Notes under the pieces: generated by a model | Seen by the model: the letters and a program-made list of their open reading frames with translations, nothing else | Databases searched by the model: none | What the model was told of the DNA's origin: nothing | Made by a program: the position numbers and the translations under genes | Source: Ophioderma brevispina | Taxonomy: Eukaryota; Echinodermata; Ophiuroidea; Amphilepidida; Ophiodermatidae | Direction: 5' to 3' | DNA length: 64,000 bases | Assembly: GCA_023653785.1 (NCBI GenBank) | Contig: JAMKCH010035235.1 | Coordinates: forward strand, 1 to 64,000 | Part shown: piece by piece, positions 23,493-35,400 of the stretch | How positions within the stretch are numbered: the first letter of the stretch is position 1 | Layout: every line of letters starts with the position of its first letter

Positions 23493-26400
23493 CTAAAATA
23501 AATTACAAAGGTATAAATTTTCTTTTCTATACCCTGTTTGCTCTCAAGTTCAAGGGTGACATCATGATTTGACTCTGCATTCACTCTAGTGTTTTGATTG
23601 TACTGCTTTTATTTGTGTGCATAAATGCTTTCCCACATTATCTCGCACGTTTAAAGGGCAAGAAAACTAACATGCACAGTGACGTCAACCTCAAACTTGA
23701 GCTCGAACAGAGTATAGTGTACTTGTTTGACTTGTAATTACTTCTTAAGGATATGGATAAATAAAGGTTTAGATCAAACATCAAAGTATGAGCAGCTCTA
23801 CCCCCTTAACATTTTCTGCAATCAGATGTTTTAGTGTAGGCAATTAGTGAAAATGCTAAAATTGTGTCATATTTAATCAGAAGTTAGCAAAGTTTTGAGA
23901 AATTTGACAAGTAAGGTGAATTTGCTCTACTACTTTTTATTTACAAAGGAATGATTGGTTTTGGTGAACTTGGAAACATGAATGGCTTACCTCCTCTTCT
24001 CAAGAAGTTATCAGGCATGAATGAACACAGGAATTCCACATGTTGTTTGGCTTGCTGCAATTCAAGCTTATGCAGTTCCACTTCAATGGCCTGAAATAAA
24101 CCAAAATTATTTGTCAGACATAGAATGCCAGTTAATTTCAAAAACATTTGTACCCATTGGAACCTTTTGAACCCTGACCTATGGTGCCTCACCCTCAGTT
24201 ACTTGCATGGATTTGCATAACATAGTGTATGTTATTATAATTTGCTTTTGTTTAAAGTTTCTTTTGTTTTGAATTTATATGTACAGAAATGCATTGAATA
24301 AAGACTGAGTATTTTGAGTGTTGTTTCTACCCTGGCCTTGATCTCGGCTTCTCCTCCATAACCTCAACCCCGACCCCGACCCTGACCCTGCCATGACCGC
24401 GACCATGGTTACTACCTCCATCACCTTAAGGTTGTACAGCAGCAACATCACTATTACTCTGTTATCCATACTATCAGAGACTGTATGCATACCACTGAAC
24501 ACCAAGTTGTTGTCTCTTGTGTGTCATTTGAGATTTTTGCTATGTGAAATGTCCTACCTTTGCTTGTGCCTTAGCTTCAGCAAATTTGGCCTTGAAATCA
24601 AACGCAGGCATGTCCGCTGATGATTCCTTGGCAGCTAAGATGCTCTCTACCTGACCTTGTAGGTCCAGCTTCTGATCCTGTATAAAATGCAAGACAAGAA
24701 TATTTACTGTACTTTGATGCATTGAAATCTCAAAAGAGCCAACAAGATGACATCTTTGTCCTTCTCTCCTTACTCATACAAGACTGTTTCAATACAAATA
24801 TACCAGTCAGAAAGAAAATGAAACAAACTTTGACAAGACTTGATTTTTGTTGTTAGTAAAGGCTGGCACAAACTACCATAGAGGGAGTTATATAAGTTGA
24901 CTAATCAACGTGTTGGTAGTAATCATGTGTGTAATCACATCAGCCTTCAATATTAGCTGATTTGTAGGAAACTTTACACTTAATTTGATAATTGATATAT
25001 TTTTTCAAATTTTCATTAAAAAAATGTTCAATGGTTGGATTTTAATACCACCTATTAACATTCTTGAAAGGGGGATGACCCAGTTTAAGTATATCAAGTT
25101 TTCATCTTGATAAAATGGCCTTCACCTCAAAACCCCATCGTAAAGTTTTGCGCAGCACCAATATGCCACCCCCCCCCGTTTTGATGTGGGAGTTAAAAAT
25201 GCTTTTTTCCTAATCCATAGAGTGCTGTGTAAAATTAATATTGGTCGACTAAAATGGGGCACCTGTTTGCTCATAACATCCAAACCAAACATCCTTTAGC
25301 GCTAAGATTTCACAGGGTAAATGAGAAATACAGTAGCTTCCTTCAGATACCAAACTTCTGATCACTTCCGGTAAAATATGGGGTTCTGGGGATAAGGCTA
25401 TTAGCAATCGGATCATGGTCCTTTTAAGTACAGCGATTCTAACCTTGAGGGTTTCCATGGCCTGTCTAAACTTAGCAATGGTCTCCTGACGGTCCGAGAT
25501 GTCCTCCTGCATCTGTCTGAGACGCAGCTGGTACTCCGCTACCTTGCCTTTGGTCATGTCTAGTTCTTCTCTCAGTTCCACCTCAGTTTCCCGAGAGCTC
25601 TCTTGGATCTCTTCATTCATATCTGCAAGCGATTCCTGTAATAAAAGAAATTCAGAAGTAGTTATTATTTTCTCCATTTTACACGGCCAATTTCTTCATG
25701 GTAGTTACCACACAGCTACCACCGAGTAGACATGGATTACTTACCCACTAGACGTACACTCGCCAGCCAGGATTCCGTGTATTTTTGCCGCATAGACAGA
25801 TAGTGTACACACAGCGGCTGTCTGCACTGTCGTGGTGTAGCTACGTGGTTACACCGGCTCTCAGCGCGCGCGGTATTTCTCATGGCCAATTTTGTTTTTT
25901 TGATATTTTTGGCATATATTTGCATTTTTATTACAAGTGCGGAAATATGGGGGTTTTTGATGATGCCCGATTTGAATTTCATAATGATTTTTCCGAAAAA
26001 ACGTTCAAAAAACGCTAAACTCTCAAAATGGCGTCGTGGTAATCGCGGGGTAGCTACGTGGTAGCTGCGTGTCTACTCCGGTACTGTCTACTCAACATCC
26101 ACCTTCTCTCCACCTAGTGGGCAACTACAGGGTAGCCATTGGGGTAGGTAAAGCAGAGTAGCCACATTACTGTATACCTAATAACTGTGTACTTAGTAAG
26201 CCCTATCTTGCAGCTACCGCCTCGCAAATTCCCATTGTGGTACTGTGTTCCGTAGCTGCCGCCGTATAGGCTACCACTGATAAGAATCCGGCCGTGTACT
26301 TTTAAGAGACATGAAGACTTTTCAGAAATGTGCTCTCAATTTTTTTTTAAAGCTGGTTTTTTCTCCACTTTAAAATGCTCAGGAATGTCACTTAGACCTT

Positions 26401-29400
26401 TTTGGGTCCAGAATAGTGTGAAGTTCATAAAGCAGAAATCTTTCATAGACTTTTAGGCGAACCCCTTAGTATTCACTTTTCCCATCATAATTACAAATCT
26501 CAATATATAGTACATGTGGAACTGAGTTTTGTGAAATTTTCATATACAATCTTGCAACCAATGTTTTTTTCTAAATCAAAATTGTATGAGGATTCCAACA
26601 TCATGGGTGACATTTTTTAAATGGTTCTTGGATGAATTATAAGGGGGGGGGGGCAAGGGTTTCACTGGTTTATACAGGGGGAAATATAAAAGGGGGCAAA
26701 ATGTTCATAACCTTTCAAGGATTTACAGAAAGGTATAGTTTGCCCTACCTGAGTGTTAGAGTAACACAAGAGTTACACAGGTTAAAACGGGTTCAAGGTC
26801 ACACTGGGGGTAACTTCCGATTCCATCATCGGTTATGTTCTAAACTACGGTGCCAAATTGTTCGTCTTTACGTAAGAAGCCGAAAATATAAAGGTAGCGT
26901 TGTCAATGTACATTTTGATAATAATTAGAGGGCAAATAGGGCCATTGGTCCCCAGGGTCTATGGAGACCACCAGTCATATCTCTAAAGTTCTCCACTTGG
27001 AGGTGAAACAACAGATCTATATACATTTTCCTTATTTATTATGACCCATGAACGATTTAAACCGTTTCAACAAGGCGAACTCGTATTTACGCGATGCGTA
27101 AAATATGTCCCCCGCCGATGTTGCGATCCACTAACATGCGCTAAAGGGCAACAAACTCAACACCTAACCCCTTCCCCCAATACCCCGCAACACTCCACGC
27201 ACACCCTCCCCAAACACCCTCATACACCCCAACCCTTTCCTCCCACAACACCCAACACCATCCCCCACCCCCCCCCCTCATCCCCCACCACCCCCACCCT
27301 CATCCAACCACCCCCCCTTCACCCCACACCCCACCTCCTCTTTAATTAACACCCTTCCACACCCACCCCCTACCAATACCCTATAACACTTCTCCCCTTT
27401 CCCCACCGGCCACCCACCAAGAACCTACCCGCTCCCCCTCACCCAACGTCACCCTCTGCAAACACCCCACCCCCTCCCCTTGCCCCACACCCCACAAATA
27501 ACCCAAACCTTCCCCCCCACCCCCCGCAATACCAACCACCCCCTCCCCAACTCCCTTCAACACCCCACCCCCTCCCCAACACCCCACTCCCTCGCCAACA
27601 CCCAACCCTCCCCAACACACCAACCCCCTCCCCAACACCCCACGATCCCTCCCCAACACCCCAACCCCCTCCCCTACACCACCTCACACACCCGTCCCCT
27701 AAGATAGTAGTCTCATGAGCGCAGGAATTTTGGCCTATCCTATGTACCGTTTCAGAGATACAGCAATTCGCATATTTAATTAGCTTATTTGCATGAACCT
27801 AACGCCGCATATATCACATACGCTTCCAAATTGCAAAACGTGCATGCCATGTGGACTATCATGTAGTCGAAGGAATTTTGTGTGTTCGATGTCCGTTTTA
27901 AAAGCGTACAGTTGTTATTACGCAATTTAATTAGCTCCAGTTTCGCATACCTAACCCGCATGTATCACACATTTTTCAAATTGTGCAAAAACTATGCATG
28001 CCAATGATGGGGGCCTTTCATGTAGCGAAGGATGTTTTGTGTCCGATATACTGTTTTCAAAAAGATCATCACATAGGGTTAACATTTTTTATCACACATA
28101 CAATTCCAGGTTTAAACATTTTTTTCTCCACGAAATACGGACAACGACACAGCGGACACCGGCCTGAGCCCATTTTACATAAGTCATCCGTCCACGAACT
28201 TTGTTTCGGGGCGGGGACCACAAAATCGGACCCTTCTATAAATAATGACCTTGAACTTCTTGAGCCTATTGTCTAAAACAATAGGTCGTAACTATGGCAA
28301 ACTATCCTTTTTAGAAACCTTATAGCAGTCCACAGCTGTAATAAAATTTTAACACACTTTAAACACTTTTATTGGTTTACCCCTGACAAATTTTGCCCCC
28401 TATAGACCCCCCCCAAGAACACATTTTACAAAATGAACACATGATTTCAATTCTCCATGAAATTCTGTATTGGAAAAACAAGGGTGTCAAAATGTAATGA
28501 AAAACCTAACCAAAATATCCATTACATTTACGGATTTAAAAAAAAAAAAAAAAAAAAAAAACATATAATTAGACACAAATCGTATGCTTTCTTCCTTGCT
28601 TTCTTCAGAGACATATAGTCAGGTTTTTTGGTGAGCAACACCTCTGCAGTAAAATGCTGCAAATGTCTCATATTTTCTTGGATCCTTTGCAACTAAATAC
28701 TAATTTTCAAGCATAACACGGCCATTGCTTCATGGTAGTTACCACCACACAGGGCCCCGCCCCTACTAGACTGGGATCCCTACCCCGAGAAACGTACACT
28801 TCGCGCGGCCAGTCTTCCGTGTAATTTTTGTTGCCGCATAGACTGATAGTGTACACATAGCGGCTGTCTGCGCTGTCGTGGAGTAGCTACGTGTTACACC
28901 GGCTCTCAACGCGCGCGGTATTTCTCATGCCTCAAATTTTGTTTTTTTTGACTATTTTTGCCATATATTTGCATTTTTTATTAAAGTGCGGTTATAATGG
29001 GGGATTTTGATGATGCTCGATTTGAATTTCGTAATGATTTTCCTAAAAAACGTTCAAAAAACGCAACTAGCCCAAGTGTATGATACGTTCCCCGCCCGCA
29101 CCGTCATTTCCTACATTTGTCGCACCCATCCTCACAATGGCGTCGTGGTAACCGCGGGGTAGCTACGTGGTAGGCCCTTTGGCGTGTTCTAGCCCCGTTA
29201 TGTCTACGCACATCCCACCTTCTCTCCACCTAGTGGGGCACTACAGGTAGCCGATTGGGGTAGGTCAAGCAGAGTAGCCACTTACTTATACCTAATACTT
29301 TGTCTTTAGTAAGCCCTATCTTGCAGCGACTGCATTGCAACTAGCCCGGTATGTACTGTGCAGTAGGTGCCGCGGTAGACATGGTGTAGCTGCCGTATAG

Positions 29401-32400
29401 GCTACCAACGTGAGTAATAATTCCCTGGAATCCGGCCGTGTTATGTAACACAATGTACAACCTTCGTAGTACCTAGCCTATTTGGTTTCTTACCAAATCA
29501 GCAACCTGTGTCTCCAGTTCTGGATTCTGTCCTCTAAGTCCAGGTTTTTGTTGGAATTCCACCATGCCTTCTTCTGCACCAAGAGAGCATCAACTATTGG
29601 AATAGATGCCGAAAGAGAAAAAAAACCCTATTGTGGAATAGCCACAATATTGAAAAAAAATACCTCGTCCTCGGACCGCTGTGTGTCGCCTGCCTTCGCG
29701 GTTTTGTGAATGATCGGCCTCACATGACTTTGACATTGATGTTACCTTTGACCGCATAAACGAAATGGTATTTGCATGTAACTCCATAAACCACGTTGTT
29801 TCCAATTGCACTTACTTTCAATGCGGTTATTTTAATTTCAAGCCTTCTTACAACTTTGACCTCACATGACCTTTTGCTTTTGTATGTGAAACTTATATCT
29901 TTGTATGTGACCTTTGACTCATCAACAAATGAGATCCCATGTTGCACCAGACTCAGTTTGGTTTACCAATTGAACTTTTTTTCAAATGAGGTTACTTTTA
30001 CATTTTCAGCCTATTTTTCACAACTTGACCTCACATGAACCTTGACCTTGGTATGTGACTTTGAACCTCTCAAAATAAACAATGGGGGGATTTCATGTTG
30101 CCCTTATCCAGTTTGGTTTAAATCCATCAAAGTAATGTGGATATTGTACAAGGCAATGTTAACCTTTTGTCACAACCTCATCAATCAAATGGGGATCCCA
30201 TGTTGCACCTATGACTCAAGTTTGGTTCCAATGTGCACTTTTTTCACATGAGGTTAATTTTACATTTTCAGCCTATTTTACAAACTTGACCTCACATGAC
30301 CTTTGGACCTGGTAATGTGGACCTTTGACCTCATCAACAAATTGTGGGTATGTCATGTTGCACACCTGTGATCCAGTTTGGTTTACAATCATCAAAGTAT
30401 GTTGATATTACAGGCAAAGTTTAACTACCTTTTCACAACAGACAAACAACAGACATCAACAACAGACTATGGTGGACAAAGTGATCCCTATGTGTCTTTA
30501 AGCCTTAAGGCAGGCGACACACAAAAAAGATAGTGACCTTGTACACTGAGGAATTAAAGTTTCCATAACTGAGTAAATATAAATCCATTATCAAGTTATT
30601 AGGAACCAAATTTTAGAGTGGTCTACTAGACAATTTCAAATTTTTGAGAATAAAACCACATCATGTTAGAACATTAGATGAGTCATCCTTTTAGTAGTCG
30701 CCTCTTGCGACATACAAGGAATTCATCGGGCCTATTCTTTACCACCCTGAGACATACAGTGGGGGCTATGCTCTCTATAAGAATATGGGGAAAACACTAA
30801 AAAATTCATCTACAGTGTATTCAACAGTAATTACATGAGTTTTATATAGGTTTAATTTTGGGTGTTAATTTTTGGCTTTTGTTGGTTTTACTTCAGTCCA
30901 TTTGTTAACATCTGATATTTATTTACGACACACGCAGGTACCAACATAACATCATCCCAAATTCTTACCTGTTCCTTCAACTCAATAACTTGGGTTCCTG
31001 CTCCTGCAAGATCATGATTTAGAAGTGATAGTTTAGTATAAAAGTTGAAGTTATTAATGACCTATTTGAGTATTGAGGATGGTTATTAGCTTTTATATCA
31101 TTTGCCTGATGTGGGATAGTCCTGTTAATGGGTCCAGAGGTACTTTAGAATATTTCATACCTTTGTCAAACATGCGACAAAATTTAGAAAGAAACATTCC
31201 CGGAAAGCAGTTGCTCTTTTACAGTTGCTTTATTTTCCATATGATCATTTTTCTAGCTTGAAAATAAACATTTCTCTTCGGCCTGATTTTTTTGTCCAAT
31301 ATAGCCCTTCATGCAAGCATTCACCTACCTCTTTTGTAACAGTTATCCAGTAAAATTCTAACAGCACACTGTGATTTCCTAGAAATACATTGTCTCGTGA
31401 ATATATGAGCCTTTAAATACAAACATGAGCCTGATTTGGTCAATCATAGCTTCAAAATAAGCAAAAGAGGATTCCTTGGCATGCCATATTTATAATCAGC
31501 TGGGCCCTTTCACAAAAATGACACCATTTATGATTTGGGGACTCATTATTGATGTTACCAAGAATCAGCTCATATCCTTAAGAAGTTCTCCACAGCAGCT
31601 ACAATTGCTGTATTGTAAAGACTTGCCCTGAAAATACTATAGAGAGATTGAATACATTAAATTTGGAGGGGGGTACATTGATGCCTTATTAATGCTATCC
31701 TTCTTGGATTTAGTCTCCTTGAGCGCGGCTCCCATCTTTCTTTTCTCCTTGATGGCTCGCTGGTGCTCATGCTTTTCAGATTTATAATCTAAGTTTGGGG
31801 GTATTTACCTTGAGGGCCTTATTAATGCTATCCTTCTTAGATTAGTCTTCCTTGAGCTCTGCCTCCATTTTTTCTTTCTCCTTGATGGCTCTCTGGTGCT
31901 CATGCTTCTCAGAGTTATAATACTAAGTTTGGGGGTAATTTACCTTGAGGGCCTATTAATGCTATGGCCTTCTTGATTTTAGTCTCCTGAGCTCTGCCCA
32001 TCTTCTCTTTCTCCTTGATGGCTCTCTGGTGCTCATGCTTCTCAGAGTATAATACTAAAGTTTGGGGGTATTTACCTTGAGGGCCTTATTAATGCTATCC
32101 TTCTTGGATTTAGTCCCTTGATCTCTGCCTCCATCTTTTCTTTCTCCTTGATGGCTCGCTGGTGCTCATGCTTCTCAGAGTTATAATACTAAAAGTTGGG
32201 GGTATTTACCTTGAGGGCCTTATTAATGCTATCCTTCTGGATTTAGTCTCCTTGAGCTCTGCCTCCCTCTTTTCTTTCTCCTTGATGGCTCGCTGGTGCT
32301 CATGCTTTTCAGAATTGGACAGTCCCTCAATCTATACCAGAACAAGAATTAAGAATTTACAACTTGATGATTTCTGAAGAGTTAAATTCTGTGAAGATAT

Positions 32401-35400
32401 TAAAATAATTAACCAGACATCCTATCAAATATTACTAACAATGATTACCAATTGCTATTACAATCATAAATATCATGAACTAATCATGCTATTTCATGGG
32501 ATTCCAATTACAAGTGCTATTTCCCTTGGGAAAAGAGTTCGAATTGTTTCTCTACAACTCATCCCAGAGTCACAGTGAGTGTAATAAAACTAATACTACA
32601 TGGTTTATATCATGGAAATAGAGCACACTATTTCGCCTGAACCTTTGACACTCACACCTGTTTGGGTTCACATGTGTGACTCTACCCATAAATAATTGTG
32701 GTCCGTGGGAATACCGTGACCAAGTGTATTATGTTGACCATTTTGGAACGACGATCCCACCGGTCCCCTTTACCTTCATAGCTGTTGGTCACATGTGCGA
32801 CTCAAAATCATTGTGTCCAGTCCTAGCAAATCCATAAAATATGTGGATACAAGGACCATTAAGTGCAGGTTAACAATTTGCACAAGGACATCTATCCATA
32901 TGCCACTCATTTCATGGTCCCCTTGCAGAGGGTGTATTGAGTCAATCCATAATCACCAGTTTTTTGGGAAATTTCACTTCATACGGTCATGTGATCCAAA
33001 AAAAATCCTAATCTTAACTCATAAACCCCTGAACTTTCCACTGTTTTAAGCTCACAAGGTGCTAGTACTTAGGGAGGAAATTTTTGCATAATCATGAAAG
33101 GTCTTGTGGGTTCTTAAACACCTGAACACTTTTTATCCGTAAGTATACATGTGTTTGATACTACAGTATAGGCACACTGGAATGCATCTGCACACCATTT
33201 ACGCTACCCATATCATCTGTACTGCTGGCACACAGCTCCACCTATTCCGTTTCACAGACTGCAAAAGATATTCTCTAAATTGCAACTGCGCGAGCGATTA
33301 ACGTTATCAGTCCGTCATAGCGATGCATGCAAATGAAACTAAATCTCAACATATATCCGGAATACGAGGGGTTCTATGGAGATTTTGCTCAGAGGGTCCG
33401 TTACAATACAACCCAATTCAACATATCAAACCTGTTTAACTGTAATGCATGCTATTAACAGGTACCTGTTAAAAAATCACTGCTCAATGTATACACTGCA
33501 TAGCGTGTTAATCATATCACAATAGATAATTAGGGTCGCTTTATTCCGTAAAGCTTTATGTAGCTTTAACTCATCACCTCCACATCCTCCCTCTCTAGTG
33601 GAGTGGATAAGAGCATCGAGTTGTAATGCCGGTTTCACAGGTTCGAATCCAACCATGCCTTTTAAAATAAATGGTATTTCAATATTATTTTAGAGTAAAG
33701 AGAAACATACTAGTACAGGTTGGAAATACCGCGTGTACATCGTTAAGGAACAGTAACCCGTTCCACTTGTACCTGTCTGTATGAACTGTATGCAGTGTAT
33801 ACATGAGTCAGTTATAACAGTACCTGCTGAATAGCATCGACCAGTTATAAACGGTTCCTGCTATGTGAATTGGGTCCCGTTAACTATGTTTTTTGTTTTC
33901 AATAGGCCTATGTATCGTACTTGGGTCTGAACCTATAAACCTAGCGAAAAATTGGAACGTTATTGTGTCGGTACTTCGGTCTCGCAAACAACGGAAAGTG
34001 AACACGCAATCGCTACGGGCCCATCCCTTTTTCCCACAATTTCGGTATTATTTCAGTCTTGAAATTTTCAAACGCTGGTTTTCAATTTACGCTTCAATTT
34101 AGAAACAGGATATACGTACTTACACCCGCCGTACGCTCACCGATAATGACGTGGTGGTAACTCCCTAGGGCAAGTGAAGATTTGGCAGGTTTGCCAAGAG
34201 TCAACAATGGGCTGCGCTGTGTGTCAAGACTACACGTAACATGTGTGTGTGGGATTTGATTCCAACTAACCTTTTGGTCCCCTCCAAGATTGGCATTTAT
34301 TGAGCAAATTTCTTTTTTATAGGTTTGAGACACTTTAAAGTGCTTAAAGAAAAAATTACATTTTGGCTGTGAAGAGGCCAAAAAATTTGGTTTCTTGAGC
34401 ACGGGATGTAAGTGGCATATCATTAATTTCCTATAAATGATCCGGTCCTTGCCCCAGCAGCCAACGCTTGCATGCGATGCTTAACTCCATCTGGATTGAA
34501 CAACATCTGAATTTACCACTTGCAAGACAATAATGCCTGGATGACTCACTTGACAAGTGCCTCTTTGAGACGTGCATTCTGCTGCTCCAGTTGCTTGAAC
34601 TCATATGTGGTTGCTGCTCCCTCAGTACCTATGAACAAATATTACAAAAGGTCAAACTAATCCAAGCTAAGGATATTACAGCATGTTTCAAAATTAAGAA
34701 ATTATTTGTGTTCCCATAAAATTGAAATGAACTTTTTGTTCATAGGAAACAATTTGTTTAAACATGGAAGTATGTTTCAATGTAAATTGTGGAATTAAAA
34801 AAAAAACAATCGACCTAAATACCCACAAGTGACTTTTTTCATGCAACTCAATGAAACTTTATTCCTAACAAGAACATTGCAATCGGGCAATGGAATTTAC
34901 ACAACCTTATTACTAATAAGATGGAATTAAAATTTTATGCCACAAATTAAGGTGGATGATCCAATCATGCATATCAACCAAAATCACCTTACTAAAATTT
35001 TGAGTGTGAAGTCGGTCCAGCTGTTCAGATAGTAGAAGCAAATGTTTACTAAATTGACCATAAGACAATGTTTGGTGGAGTATAGTGTGGTCGATGACAG
35101 TTGAGGATGTTGTCATAACATAAAAGGAACACTTTCCCAGGCCTTACATTTCACTGGGGTCATGCGAAAAATAATTAACATTCCTGTAGATTACCAAATG
35201 ATTGGTAAAATGGGAGGATGAGGTGAGCCTATCTACCCACCTTTAAATGAAACTTGTCACGTAAGTTTAAAACATACGGACATGGTAGAGTATTTTTGGT
35301 ACAAATATATAGCTTTTGAAACAATGTGCTTCTTTTTAATTCTTCAACTTACAGATTTTCCTTAGCCTTTGGGATATAAAAATTATTTACTTGATAACTT

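Larger units (their letters stand above)
26640..28410. mobile_element. Probable fold-back element split by the C-rich repeat
   Basis: The left part (26,640-26,960; aaaggtatagtttgccctac, gttcaaggtcacactggggg) resembles an arm of the 47.2 kb fold-back element. The right part (28,285-28,410; gcaaactatccttttt, aaattttgccccctatagac) resembles the opposite arm. The C-rich array and its tandem units lie between them, suggesting nested insertion. Similarity is partial. Confidence 0.45.

Noticed and set aside
24355..24390. CCCCGAC/CCCTGAC repeats resembling telomeric or CRISPR-like units
   Set aside because: Only a few short units without spacers; a simple sequence tract in a dynactin intron.
27381..27687. 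Long glycine-rich open frames on the minus strand
   Set aside because: They only reflect the C-rich low-complexity array.
33593..33662. Functional tRNA gene
   Set aside because: Box A and B are present but the T and acceptor stems do not pair.
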